Assembly: GCA_030765065.1 (NCBI GenBank)
Contig: CM060975.1
Span: 197,068,507 to 197,132,506 of the forward strand
Length of the DNA: 64,000 nt
Direction: 5' to 3'
From: Deroplatys truncata
Taxonomy: Eukaryota > Arthropoda > Insecta > Mantodea > Mantidae
The notes below the pieces were generated by a model. It did no database searches and was not told where the DNA came from. It saw nothing but the letters and a program-made list of their open reading frames with translations. This document shows positions 8,291 to 19,910 of the stretch, piece by piece. Each line of letters opens with the position of its first letter. Position 1 is the first letter of the stretch. Position numbers and translations under genes: made by a program.

Positions 8291-10554
8291 GCGCACTAAT
8301 CCTATGCAGACGTGATCACTTTTTTATTACGCATGCCTTTGATAAAGCTGCAAAAGTAAAGTTCTCTTGTAAAGAAAGGAAGATCAGAACATCATGAGCT
8401 CGCAAGACATGGAAAACAGACAAGTGTTGCTCTCTTGCAGGAGGAAATGTATTCTACTAGAAGGAAGACATGGGTTTCTGACAACAGTAATCTTTTTGGA
8501 TTCCATATGGCAGCAATGTTCAAAAGCCTGACCAGCTGATACAGTCCGGACTTTGCGCTCAGCGACTTCCGCTTCTCCTCGGCATTAAGAAGTGGAACCC
8601 TCACTATCACGTTGAAGCAGGAGTATGCATATTGGTCTATGACTAGGACACAGTTGCCCGGTGAGATTCATCAAGCTTGTGATGCTGAGGGACAATGCAG
8701 ATAAAAACATTAGTTTCTTTTTGTCCACCTCAATTTTTCTCTCTTGAGCAAAGTATCTTCCACTCGGGGAACTTATTTTCCGACTACCTGTTTATAGTCT
8801 GCTACCCCTATATTTTCCAAAAAAAAAAAATTGTCCAGAAAAAGCTGGTCAAAATAAAATCCAAATATTTTACTAAGCAACAGCGGCATCTTCTAGAGGG
8901 AAGAATCACGCTACTTTCTTCGAGCAGCATTATCTCTTTACTGCCTGAGGATGATCCGGATAGAATTATTACTACTCATTACGATAATACAATTAGAAGA
9001 AAACGAATACTAATGTGGATATCAACGGAAGGGTTTGGGTTCATAGAATATGTTTTATTCTACGTGGGCTTACTCTGCAATGATGGAAAAACTATAAGTG
9101 CTTAGTTTCCATAAGTATTTGTAAGGCCAGAACTGAAGTATTCGAAAATGAAGATTGTTAGCAATAAATGTTATTTGTTACTTACTAAGAAGGAGCAACG
9201 GAGACAATTACTAGAAAACGACCTCTTACATCGCATGAAGGTGAAAGCTTAGAAGAAAGGAGGCCCACATGATAGTAGTAAATACATACTTAGCTTTCAT
9301 CAACACACAGGTATGCGAAGAGACTGCTGATTGCCAATCATTGGATTTTATTGAACTAGTCGGTGAATTAGTAGAGTGATTGGTAATCCACATTCTATAT
9401 TTCTCCACTTTATTTAAATAAGTTATCTTAAACCGCATGAGATGTCCAAATCTTTCCGACCTTTTCACGATGCCATTCATTTCTAGAAATAAAGTAGTAG
9501 TCTTCAGATTACTAAGTGCATTACATAATAATCCACATCCGAATATTTTCAGCACTTTACTTGTGATTGTTGGCCCATAGGTGGTGCCCATATACTAATA
9601 GCACTATCACCAGTTATTAAGGAGTTATCTTGTATACAGGTCAGCCCATACTATACTACCTCGCAGAATTATTATCCAATGAAATGCCGCGTTAACAAAT
9701 AATATTTCTGTAGAAGGGCTGGAATGCAAAGAAGTGGGACCAACAAGACCGCTTGTTGGATCCCACGGGTTTCTGCTTCATGCCGCGGCAATTTAACGGA
9801 AAATAAAAGCTTGTGTCCTATAACGGACAAAAGATCTGCGATCTACACTGTCTATAAACACGTTCTTCAACACTAGAGACCACTGCCCACCGTATTTCAT
9901 ATCCATTCTGTGTTTGTTTCCACACTTTATTACTTCTGTAATTCTTGTACGGTAGATCAAAATGTTCTATTGTCCGATATTTTGGAATTCTGCACCTCAG
10001 CTACACAATGTTAGCGAACTGAAGGCGCTTTTCTCGGTTTATTTTGCTTGTTTTGGTTTTCCTTGTATTATATTCAGATACGTATATGATAAGTGGCAGC
10101 GTTTATCACCAGTTTTGCCGTTCTTCCTTGCTTATTTCAAAACTTTGAGCACTCTTTCACAGTTTTAATTAAAGTCTTTTTTCCCTATTTATTTTACGTC
10201 GCTTTAACTACGTTGTGATATCGCGACGGATCTGTTACGAGATACCTCGTGTATCGCGTGTGGCGGACAGTTAGCCTCTTGGGTATCATCCCTGTACCAC
10301 AGCATGCCTTCTTACTTCAACACGCGTCCACAGAGGCCTTAGTGCCAGGCAACTTACCTCTGCTTCTACACGTGCCGAGCATTGGCATTAGGGCGCCGTC
10401 CAATCTACCTGCTTTCATTATCTGTAGATAGATGGCAGAACATTCGCTATTATCATCTATTTTCAGTTTTACTATTGTTTTAGACTTAAGATGGAACTTT
10501 GGGTCGTGATATTAAATATCGAATCCGGGATTTATCGTGGCGACTGAGTAAACC
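8291..10554. other. Low-copy region, no supported gene
   Basis: About 2.3 kb without recognisable repeats. A 136-codon frame at 8695-9105 (+) and a 121-codon frame at 9226-9591 (-) are the longest. Neither shows a domain, repeat, membrane segment or flanking splice signals that persuade me, and their composition (rich in I, L, K, S, F) is what AT-rich non-coding DNA gives. It may be intronic or intergenic. Confidence 0.4.
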
Positions 10555-10555
10555 G

Positions 10556-10655
10556 CGAAAAAAAACCCGCCAGATTGGTCGGCAACGGGATTTGAACCCA
10601 GGATCTCCCGAATGCGGGCCACAGACATCGCCTGAGCCATTCCGCTAGGTACTAA
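10556..10655 (-). mobile_element. SINE S1 head only
   Basis: On the minus strand it carries the tRNA-like head of S1: ATGGCTCAGGCGAT, GGCCCGCATTCGGGAG, and a box B that reads GGTTCAAATCCCG. It is truncated inside the head-core boundary, with a GGTTTTTTTTCGCGG remnant of the core at the low-coordinate end. Confidence 0.7.
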
Positions 10656-12020
10656 AGATTTGTCTCCTAGCTCAGATTGTGAATTTGGAAGGTGTACTAT
10701 ATCTAAGTTTGTTTATCGCAGCAAAGGCCTGGATGATGCCAGAGAGAATTCGCAGTATCTGAAAGGGTTACATTCCGTTTGTGAATATTAACAATTATAT
10801 TCCTCTTTTCCACCGTTGCCTCCAACACTTTATATTTCTTTGTGACTATGATCAATTAACGAGAGAACAAAGTCCAAAAAACCTTCAAGTACGCCTTGGA
10901 GACATTACGATATGTTGAGTATGAGAGGTGCATTAAAGTTCGTTCCCATGTTTGCAATTAGACCGCATTCAAACTAAATTCAATAATGATACACAATGTT
11001 CATTAGAGATATTCATCATGAAAGCGTCTTGCAAGGACTGTATTCAAACCCTCACGCCGAAACCTACCTTCAAATTGTTGTGAGAGAAGCCATATGGCAA
11101 TATACCCATACAACAAATTCGTAACCAGCTTCAATTGCAACGTATCGAAATATGCGATGCAGATGGGCATCCCTGCCTGAAGTGGAGCGGAGCTCTACGA
11201 GTATTTCATCACTACCAGCCCGACTTCAAAACAGGCAGTTAATCAGGATTATCCAATCCAGTCAATTAACATTTCCTGTAGTTAAAATAGGAGTTTTTGT
11301 GCTCGTTTTCGGATACAATTGGCAGCTTACTTCTTGCGTGCAGCCCTTTTAAGGAAAATCTTTTCCATAAGCGAAATTTTTATATGGCTACACATAGGTT
11401 TAGGTCCAAATAGTTTAATACATCCCTTGTTATTACAAATATTCTTGGTGTTACAATATAAAAGTACAAAAACGCTTTTGTAACGGTTGGCTTAAGACAA
11501 AACCATACGAGTATCCTGGCTCTCTAGAAACACATACCTACCGTCTCTCCGACTTCTGAGGCCGACATCGCTGAGACACTTCCATATTAGTGAGCACCAT
11601 CTTCCAGAAATTTCTGAAGATGAATTGTAAGTATGATCATATGAAATCCTATGTTCGTAAATGTTGCACATATTATCTGGGAACTGCTGTAGAAAGCATC
11701 ACTTCCCTCAAAAGAAGTGATATTGCCTGCTAATCTAAGCCTTGGTGAAGGTTGTACTTCCAATTTCCATTCGTTTTCTTCGGATTTTCAGTTTTACTCC
11801 ATTCTAAACTCATGTTTCGTGAAAGGTTCTTCATATCTTCTAGCTTGGGATGTACATTTTAATGTCCTTTTTAATGCCATTAGACATTATTTGTGTGTTG
11901 CTTCCATTTTTCCTTATTAATTTGTTCATTTAAACCATTAAGTTTTATTCTCGATAGAATGCATTTTAACTACCGGTTCTCATAATACAATCTCATTATA
12001 ATAGTCTCTTGAGAAATGGT
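10656..12020. other. No gene recognised
   Basis: Unassigned DNA. The stretch 10920-11120 (GAGAGGTGCATTAAAGTTCG...) has the flavour of a mariner-type element end, but no inverted partner was found. Frames at 11152-11352 and 11717-11920 have no recognisable content. Confidence 0.35.
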
Positions 12021-12024
12021 AGGT

Positions 12025-12315
12025 TTTTTTTATTATCATTATTATTTATGGACGCTCTTTAACTACACCGTCCTTAACGTCCCATTCTGTATTTGGCATG
12101 AAAGACCGGAAATTATGCTCAGAGGCCCCTTTATCAGGCTAGAGGATCTTTTACGTGCCATAAATCTACGACACGGGACCACCGGCTTTACTTCCCTTCC
12201 GAAGGAAGCCATGCTAAGGATTTTTAAGCCCGAAAGATCCATCCCCTCCGCCGGGTTTGAACCCGCGACCTTGGGAACTAGAGGCTAGTACGGTACCACT
12301 AGTCCACCCCGGACG
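12025..12315 (-). mobile_element. SINE S3 copy 1
   Basis: About 290 bp closely matching 62308-62580 in the same orientation. The tRNA-like head is at the right end and reads on the minus strand as TAGTGGTACCGT..., with box B GGTCGCGGGTTCAAACCC around 12250-12270. The body holds GACACGGGACCACCGGC and CTTCCGAAGGAAGCCATGC on the plus strand. SINEs of this kind are widespread in insect genomes (recalled, not searched). The plus-strand frame ending in PSAGFEPATLGTRG is an antisense artefact of the tRNA-like head. Confidence 0.8.
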
Positions 12316-12319
12316 ACGA

Positions 12320-13420
12320 AATGGTAAATGGTAGGGATTCATTCACTCACTCACAGTGCCATATCTGAAAAATGCTCTTCAAACTATTTTCAAGAAACAA
12401 AGACATATGTTGGAAATGTATAACTAGCCTTCTATGGCAAAAAGTAATTATGAGTACTAAAAACATTTCTCAAAAACTTTATATTTTATTTCCAACGCTG
12501 GAAAGTCGGAAGTAGGAGGAATTCAAATGTTAATAATTATATTCAAAAAACAAATTAGTATATACCACAGCAATAGGAGGAAAATGGCGTGGGGTGACAA
12601 CCAGTAGCGGTGTAGAAGCAGTTTCTCTAAATTTAAATTCGCAATGTATTTTTTATACTCAATGACAGCAAAAGCATAAATATTTCATATTGATTATGTC
12701 CTACTTTCTGTCAGTGAAGTGTAAAGAAAATAGTCTCAATTTTGTATCAGGTTAGCTTCCACTTACACTTATTTTGCTTATAAATAACTGTTGCTTTCAC
12801 TCATAAGCATAATTAAAACAATTAAAGATAAGGCAATTTACCTGGTCTTAAATGCCCCAGCAGTTGTGAAAAATACAACATACAACCTCGATTGTGTTGT
12901 TACAATCCTATATCAATTGACATTAATGAGTAAAGATAATCATTGAAATAATCGACTTTCATGTACTCATGAAAATGACTGACATTTATTCGTGAAATAG
13001 TTGCAATAAATATAACTCAAGAATCAAAGTTTCTTAGATAACGTAATCTCAGAAGCTTTTCTGGTATTACTTATGATTATTTTAAAGAAACAGATATGTC
13101 GTAACATGCAACCCCCAGTTAAGGCTTTTGTAGCTTTCTTTTATTAATTGTAAAGGTATGTAAACTTCTAAAGTATTTTTAAAATTACAGGAATAAGTTG
13201 TATTACTTTGATCTTTTAAGCACAACTTTTTTCTATACAAACTCAAATCAATATCCAAAAATAAAACTCTGTTTAAATCTTGTCAGGGTGTATATTTGCA
13301 GCATAACTTAAACACACAAAAGGTTTTTAAGAGCAAATTCTCGTTTCAGCTACGTTACAGCTGTTTATGCTTGTGCATTTGAAACCTCGATTTAACAAAC
13401 ATGCACAGAAACATTATATT
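12320..13420. other. AT-rich, probably intronic or intergenic
   Basis: No repeats matched elsewhere in the window and no usable frames. The right edge passes into a splice-acceptor-like T-rich tract in front of the candidate exon at 13428. Confidence 0.4.
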
Positions 13421-13427
13421 TTTTTAG

Positions 13428-13526
13428 GGGTCTGATGACGATGGGGAGGAAAGCCGAGACTTCATAGAAGAAGGTTTTAAAAATGCTCGCATCATCCTTA
13501 GATGCTCTACAAAAGCTTTTACTGGG
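13428..13526 (+). CDS. Candidate internal exon of an unidentified host gene (99 bp)
   Basis: A pyrimidine-rich tract ending TTTTTTAG precedes an open stretch of exactly 33 codons, followed by a GTAATG donor. The peptide starts GSDDDGEESRDFIEE and ends ARIILRCSTKAFTG: acidic start, then a basic/hydrophobic half. The composition is unlike the spurious frames nearby and G+C is higher than its flanks. Length is a multiple of three, as for a cassette exon. I do not recognise the protein. No partner exon is visible in the window, consistent with the long introns expected in such a genome. It could still be a chance frame. Confidence 0.4.
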
Positions 13527-13929
13527 GTAATGCTGATAGGTATATTACACTAAAAAAATGAAACGCTTACCAGTTTTCCTCAGCAGGCACTGCACTACGA
13601 CAGAATTGACTTGATTCTTCGATTCATCCGCACAGTTCTTGGGGAAAACAAAAACACTCCAACAGATGTTATGATCCAAAGAGCACAATAAACCACACCC
13701 CCGTTAAGATGTTATACTCCAGCACCTCTTACTCGTCCCATTCTGGCACACTTACTTTTCACCTCACAAGAAAACACAATTTGGGAGAGTTTCTTGAAGA
13801 AATCAAACCAAATCTCGGAGAAGCCCAAGGATGTTCGAGGGCTTCCTTCTGGAGCGACACACCAACTACAATTTCATTCCCCTAACCACCCCTGGCCTTC
13901 CCTCACACCCACGTCTCTTGTGAAACGCA
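13527..13929. other. Sequence between candidate exon and CpG-rich stretch
   Basis: If the exon is real, this is the start of the following intron. A 70-codon frame at 13794-14006 has no recognisable domain. Confidence 0.35.
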
Positions 13930-14350
13930 CACCCACACACACGCACAGACAGCCGCCTCCGTCGTTTGCCTGGATTCCGAGTGCGCGAGCGATTCTCTGT
14001 GTGTGATGTCCTATTGATTTTTAGTGTGCGCAACTCCGACTGCGCAGGCCCGCCACTACCCTAACCTTCACCACCCTCCAGCAGACAGATTGTGTTTTGT
14101 CTATGGCAGGTCGATAAACGTGGGGCGCATGCGCTAGTAGATTAAGATTTAGCTCTTTTTTTTTGCGCTTTTGTCTTCTTTACCTTTGGCGAGTACCTCG
14201 TGGATGACTGTAACATTGTATCGTAGTCACGTCCTTCATCTTACGCACAAATACGCACGCATGCAACGTACTATAACCGGCCGGCTCTCACCGCGTACTA
14301 ATCCCCATTAGTCTTCGTTAACGAGAGCGTGCGCCAATTTAAAACCGAAC
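13930..14350. promoter_or_regulatory. CpG-rich stretch with NRF-1-like palindrome
   Basis: Locally high CpG density in an otherwise AT-rich setting. A GCGCATGCGC palindrome at 14125-14134 fits the core of the NRF-1 consensus, and a related half-site-like TGCGCAGGC lies near 14040. Other CpG motifs include GAGTGCGCGAGCG near 13978 and GAGAGCGTGCGCC near 14322. There is no TATA box or clear transcript direction. It may be a promoter of a neighbouring gene or merely an old GC-rich repeat. Confidence 0.3.
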
Positions 14351-14915
14351 AAATAAAGCACGAGTAAATAATTGTCGATACTGTATTATTTAAATTGAAA
14401 AGATAGGGAGGCGAAGGATCTAGTGATCTGACAGACGCTCGCTTGTCATTCGAGCAAACAAATGACAGCTTCTTCAGCTATTGACGTGTATAGAATAGCA
14501 CCAGGGAGCATTTAGCCTAATTGCTGGGGTTACTTTGACTAATCACCTAAGCTTGACTAGGCACTGTAAAAATAATGATTTTTGTGATTGAACCCAACAA
14601 CATAGAGCACTATAAAATGCCTCGTAAGTAAATTTGAGGAGGTTTAAAATTACCTGTCAGGCTCTTAAGAAAACACGAAACGGACAATGAGACAAAATAT
14701 CATTTGAGCAAATAATTTTTGTTCTCAGTAAACCAGGTAAACGAAGCGTGCAACTTTCTAAAAATGAACATCAATGAAAAATTAATTTTATTGGTGTGTT
14801 CTTTTGTTTTACCTTTTCTTTTTAAACAAGCCAGGTGTTAACTTTTTTTAATTTCCCTTGTTTGCCCAGTGTTTACTGTGCATTTGACCGCTTATTGCCG
14901 CAATTACACACACAA
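14351..14915. other. No feature recognised
   Basis: AT-rich, no supported frames and no matches elsewhere in the window. Confidence 0.4.
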
Positions 14916-14917
14916 CA

Positions 14918-15010
14918 CACACACAAACACCCATGCCCATGGCGGGACTCGAACTCGCGACCCTCAGCTTGGCCGAAATTATACGCTCCAGCGACCACAG
15001 CACAGTTTGG
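14918..15010 (-). mobile_element. SINE S6 tRNA-like head with GT/CA tract
   Basis: On the minus strand, an A-box-like TGGTCGCTGGAG and a box B GGTCGCGAGTTCGAGTCCCG are followed by GCCATGGGCATGGGTG and a GTGT run (plus-strand CA run near 14905-14925). A tRNA-derived SINE head. There is no convincing acceptor stem, so it is not a functional tRNA gene. Confidence 0.6.
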
Positions 15011-15535
15011 TGCAGTCTTATTAATTGAAGTTTCCCTTTAATAAAATAAATATAAAACTTGTGGACACAATAATTATATTTTAAATATATTTTTAAAAGT
15101 GGTACTGTACCTGACATTTTAACTGTGAATTCTACACTATTCAAAGAAAAAAATTGTATCTGGAATTGAGAGTTAAACTTTAGCCTTTCTTTTAGGGGAA
15201 GTTTGGTTCTACAAATTGGTACTACTGTTAAGTATGGCAGTTTCTGTGCGCTTAAGCCATGTGGTGTCTTTTTTGCAAATAGGTGAAAGTTTGTTTACTC
15301 CATTTTTGTTTTGAACAGCTTTTTCTGAGGACATTTTCTGATATAAATGACCCGTTTTCTCAGAGACTAATGGAGATAACTAAATTAAATTTCAGGATGA
15401 TAAAAACAACCTCGAAATGCTGTTGTGTTTCTAACAGGGTTGGTTCTTTAAAAGAATAAATGCTGATAAAAATTTAACCAAAAGATGCATAATAAAGAAA
15501 TTATCTCCATCTACCTTAATAAACACAGAAGTTAT
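15011..15535. other. No feature recognised
   Basis: AT-rich. It may include the decayed upstream part of the LINE that begins to be recognisable at 15540. Confidence 0.35.
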
Positions 15536-15539
15536 AAAA

Positions 15540-16570
15540 ACAACTCCTATTGCAGCAATGGAAACACTCTTAAACCTGACTCATTGCAACTAGTTGTAAT
15601 GAAGCAGGCAAGAATGGCACTCTATAGACTGCAGCACGCTAAGCTACTGAGATATCCTTAAATAGACTCAGGTTTGCTAACAATTAGGAAATACGTAGGA
15701 GATGCATATTTAGAAATGCCGTCAGCTTTATATAATTCAATTAAACACTTTAGAAAGTACATCAGGGTCATTATTGATCCTGAACGTTGGACGAATAAAA
15801 CTCTGGAAACTCCTGAGAAAACTTTGGTGTGGCCTGCAGACGGCTCAAAGAATGCCTCAGGAACAGGATCCAAGTATATTGCATAAGACGAAGCTGCAAA
15901 AAGTTGTTTCCCTTAGGTAAATATACTACTGTTTTAGAAACAGAAATTTATACATACAGGAAATCATGAGGAGAGCTCACACTGGTGAACAGCCAGACTG
16001 CACTTATGGCTCCAAGTAGTCATAAGGTACCACCAGGACTGTCTTTAAACTGCCTAAACATACAATCTTGGCAGAAAGAATGAAGTACAACTCATTTGGG
16101 TGCCGGGTCATAGTGGCATAGACGGAAATGAAAAAGCGGATGAACTTGCAAGACAAGGAGCAGCTTCACAATTTATTGGGCCGGAACCGGATCTAAGAAC
16201 ATCTCGATGATTAGTAGAGAGGATATTAAGAACTGGTCCAAAGCAAAACTTCATAATACCTGGCTTAACACTCCAGGAAACAGACATGGTAGACTATTTA
16301 TTAGAAAACCATGTAAGGAAAGAGCTGAGAGCTTACTTAAGCGTAATAGACTTCAGCTGAGGACAATTATTGTATTGGCTTACAGGAGATATACTGCTTT
16401 TGGGGATTTTTTTTAGACCAGAAGAATTTGAATGTTATGAGACTGTATTTCTTGTTAAAGGGTGCAGTTATAGTGAATTGGCTTTAAAACGATACAGGTA
16501 GCCTGAAGTGCGTAAGGAGCAATAGTAGACATTTGTATTGTATAAGAAAAGACAAGGCCAAAATAAATAA
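15540..16570 (+). pseudogene. LINE L: decayed 3' end of ORF2 with RNase H domain
   Basis: The end of an ORF2 from a non-LTR retrotransposon of the RNase H-bearing kind (Jockey/R1/I group by style; clade not settled). In order: TPIAAMETLL at about 15545; the first RNase H segment ADGSKNASGTG at about 15835-15868; a middle segment (PLGKYTTVLETEIYTI) at about 15910-15960; the last RNase H segment VPGHSGIDGNEKADELAR at 16100-16155; and the tail (LFIRKPCKERAE, LTGD) to about 16420. Several stops and frame shifts break it, so no activity is expected. A CYETVFLVKGC phrase at about 16430-16465 recurs in another fragment of the same LINE at 41606-41880. The 3' UTR ends near the A-rich AAAATAAATAAACC at 16560. 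Confidence 0.8.
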
Positions 16571-17284
16571 ACCAATTGTATAAAGTAGATTATCAACTTA
16601 GAAGGCATGCTTCTACATTCTGTAAAAATTTCAGCCGGATATCTTAAATTCTTTCTGAGACAATGGATCATGAATTTGGCAGATTTTACATGGGGCGGAT
16701 AGAAACTTTAATCTCCCATTAGGAAATGAAGAAATAAATCTCCAATAAAATTCACTTTGGAATGACCTATAACATACTCTTGGTACTAATGTATCCAGTT
16801 ACATGTAAGTAGCTTTTTCATGCGGTTTCGCCCCGTGTATAATTGATAAAATGGTATCAATTTTGTATACACCTAATAACCTGCAGCAAAGAGAATTGTA
16901 TCTTAGCAACCAATATCTGAAACACCTCGGGGAAATTCCAGAGTCATCTTCAGGAAGCAACCGTTTGATTCTTTCGCATTCCTTAGTCGGTATCCTGGGT
17001 GCTAGGAGGTGCAGCAGGGTTACTACTTTCCTCTGGCAAACCTAATATTGGAACCTTTGTGAGTAGGATTCTTCAGTTTAATTGCACTGGATAACGAAAT
17101 GCTATGTATGAGAAAGCTGATTTTGCTTTACTATTAAGTGTTTTACAACGGTTGAATAACAACTACAACGCCAATAAGGTTAAGAAGGCTATCCCTAAAG
17201 TATGAGAGCTCAGAATTAGAATGCAGATAACACGTGTCTCTGAAATACTTCGCCATAGAGCATGTTTCTTAAAAACATCTGATC
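16571..17284. other. No feature recognised
   Basis: Unassigned DNA between LINE L and an H copy. The frame at 16851-17045 shows no domain. Confidence 0.4.
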
Positions 17285-18026
17285 ATTTATTAGTGGGTAT
17301 ACAAATTATTCTTACAAAAGTTTTTTTTATCTACTTCATAAACCTTTGAAGAAATAAGTTACATTACAAATTTCGTTATAGATGCAAAAGAAGCAGTGAA
17401 AATCAAATGTTCAAGAATTGGACGCTATATACTCGACTTAAAATTCCATACTCTTTTCATGTAATCGCGAGAAAAAACTGAATGTCGACAGGACTTTAAG
17501 TATTGAACAATTCGAATATCTAGAAGTGACATGTCACAGAAAAGGTTATTTGGAATAAACTGTGTATTTTAAAGAGATTTATATTTTTTGTGCTGTACGT
17601 TTTCGTTTATAGTTTACCACTTATACAAGATGATGTAAAATTTCTTCCGAATGAAGAATAATTCACATATTCCTAAAAAACATTCAAGATATACATTTTA
17701 TTTACCATGACAATATTTTTAATACGTATTTTAACCAAAATCGTTAGTCATTTTTAAGAAACTAAAAATTTAAAAAAATGTTCCATGTAAAAGATAGCGT
17801 AGGGGGATTTTCTTAAAAGTCTTCGCGTCGCATATTTGGAAGATAGTGAAGTTAAATATCAAGCTTGACGATTTTTCGTTTTTGAGTTATGCTATTCGCA
17901 AACACACACACAAGGTATCTATCAAAGGTCTCAAAACGTTTATTTCCGGTGAAAACTGAGTATTGAATTTTTTGATGGAATGCAATACCTTCTCTACTTA
18001 TTATTACGTGATAGAGAAAGTAAAAA
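17285..18026 (+). mobile_element. Repeat H, diverged subfamily, 5' truncated
   Basis: Begins inside the left part (TTTATTAGTGGGTATAC), lacks the terminal TCTGATG, and runs to the 3' end GATAGAGAAAGTAAAA. The microsatellite is reduced to a short ACACACACAC near 17902. It belongs to the subfamily whose left end reads CTCTACCCTCTATCG and TTAGTGGGTATAC, distinct from the CTCTTGTACAA subfamily of the reference copy. Confidence 0.75.
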
Positions 18027-18429
18027 CTCGAGAAAATCAAGATCACTGTGGAACAAGAACCCTCAAAAACGGTACTTAGAAGGCCGTGATTGTAAAATAT
18101 CACTTTAAGATTGGACTTCCTTTTTCAATAACAATATATTTTTACGAAGCTATTAGGTAGTGTATGTCACTCAGTCAGGTTAGGCATTCACCACTGAAGA
18201 AATGATTCTAATCGGGTATGTAGTTTGCGAGATGCCTTTGAACAAGCTTGCTGCTACATTTCCTCTTTATATAGCCACAGGCTCAATAGGCACTTTCCCG
18301 GGATAATCTGATTAAAGGACCTTTTATCACCTGGTTCCGCGGAAGCGGTAAAAGCTGTTTCCCTAACCATGAGTTAGCTTTGAATAGGCATAAAAAAAGG
18401 AATTCCTTGTACAGAAGCTTTTAAACAAA
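18027..18429. other. Spacer between H copies
   Basis: No gene or matched repeat. It includes a CpG-containing patch (CCGCGGAAGCGG near 18338) that I cannot assign. Confidence 0.4.
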
Positions 18430-18757
18430 AATCTGGTGTGTTACATTCACATGAGTTTCTATACCCTCTCTATTTAATTAGTGAGTATACAAATTATTCT
18501 TACGAAAGCTTATATTCCTATGTACTTCATTTTAATCCAGATAAACGATTCCGGAAATAGCTGTATTGTACATTTCGTTATAAATACAAACCGAACAGCG
18601 ATAGTCAAAGTTTTTAAAACGGAACGCTATGGGCTGGGCTTAAAACCTTTCCATAACATAGCAAGAAACAATTGAAAATGACAGGACTTGAAAAGCATGG
18701 CGTGTTGAACCATTCAAACCATTAATAACGGATATCTCGCAAATGGCTGATACCGCA
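18430..18757 (+). mobile_element. Repeat H, left part only (array unit 1)
   Basis: Left terminus (ATCTGGTGTGTTACATTCAC) and upstream half of H. It is cut at the internal A-run that follows GGCTGATACCGC, where the next H left end begins at once. Confidence 0.75.
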
Positions 18758-19022
18758 AAAAAATCTGTGTTACACTCACATGACTTTCTCTACTCCTGTA
18801 CAAACTATTTTTACAAACGCTTATTCTCCATCTACTTCATGTTAATCGAGATAAACATTTGCACTCTATCTTATTGCTAAGTTTCTTGTAGATGTAAGGG
18901 GAAAATATATTTACAAGGGCAATATAGAAAAGAACATACATATCTCTTAATAGCTGGTTGCTAGGTACAGCACCATTCCCTTTGCCACAGATTATAACTC
19001 TTTGCATATCCAAGACAAAAAA
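18758..19022 (+). mobile_element. Repeat H, left part only (array unit 2)
   Basis: Starts TCTGTGTTACACTCAC after the A-run, shows the CTCTACTCCTGTACAAAC subfamily end, and is cut at the A-run of CCAAGACAAAA. The full H copy then begins. Confidence 0.75.
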
Positions 19023-19734
19023 TCTGATGTGTTACACTCACATGACTTTCTCTACTCTTGTACAATATATTTTTACAAACGCCTATTCTCCATATGCTTC
19101 ATATTAATCGAGATATCGAGATGTCAATCTTATTTGTAATTTTCTTGTAGATGCAAGGGGAATATGGTAGCTTTTAAGCGATAGTCAAATATTTTATCGC
19201 TGGTTGCTATGTGGCGCATTCCATTCTCTTTGCATGTCCAGGACATAAAAAAATGAATAACGAATTTGAGAAAAAGTATAAGTATTGGAAAATTTAAGGA
19301 AATAACAAGCAATATCTCGAAAACGGTTCACTCAACAAAACAAATGTATATTATATAAGTTGTGTATTTTAACGCGATCTACATTTTTTGTGTAGTAAAA
19401 TTTTGTCTATCTCTTATGGTTTACCAGTTATGCAAAAGTCGTTCATAATGAAGAATACTTTTGGAGACATTCCCAGAGATTTCGAGATATACATTTCATT
19501 TCTCATGACATTATCTTAAACATATGATATTTTCATCAAAATCGTTAGAGCCATTTTTGAGAAAATTAAAATTTTAGAAAAATGTTCCATGTAAAGGGTA
19601 GTCTGGGGTGGGGGGATTTTCTTGAAAATCTTCGTGTCGCATCTCTGGAAGATACTGAACGTAAATACCAAGTTTGGTGTTTATCCGACTGTTAGTTTTT
19701 CAGTTATGCTGTTCACAGACACACACACACACAG

Positions 19735-19766
<32 letters not shown>

Positions 19767-19910
19767 ACACACGGACATGTTTCCAAAAATGCTTTTTTTG
19801 GAGTCAGGAGGTCTCAAAACATGTATTTCCGGTGAAATCTCGGTATCGAATTTTTGGGTGGAATGCAATACTTCCCCTACTTACTATACGTAGTAGAGAA
19901 AGTAAAAATG
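19023..19910 (+). mobile_element. Repeat H, full copy (array unit 3)
   Basis: A complete H of about 888 bp, highly similar to the reference at 5773-6660. Left end TCTGATGTGTTACAC, microsatellite of CA and CAGA units at about 19712-19770, 3' hairpin and AGTAGAGAAAGT near 19892-19903. It is followed without spacer by another H unit. Confidence 0.85.

Noticed and set aside
8695-9105. 136-codon frame as a gene
   Set aside because: Composition is that of AT-rich non-coding DNA; no domain and no splice context.
10920-11120. Mariner-type element end
   Set aside because: The left-end style is suggestive, but no inverted partner or transposase motif could be found nearby.
12016-12288. Frame ending in PSAGFEPATLGTRG as a protein
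   Set aside because: It is the antisense of the tRNA-like head of SINE S3; the same frame occurs at 62377.
14918-15010. Functional tRNA gene
   Set aside because: Box B is good, but cloverleaf pairing, especially the acceptor stem, is not convincing, and a GT tract follows, as in SINE heads. The same applies to the S1-S5 heads.
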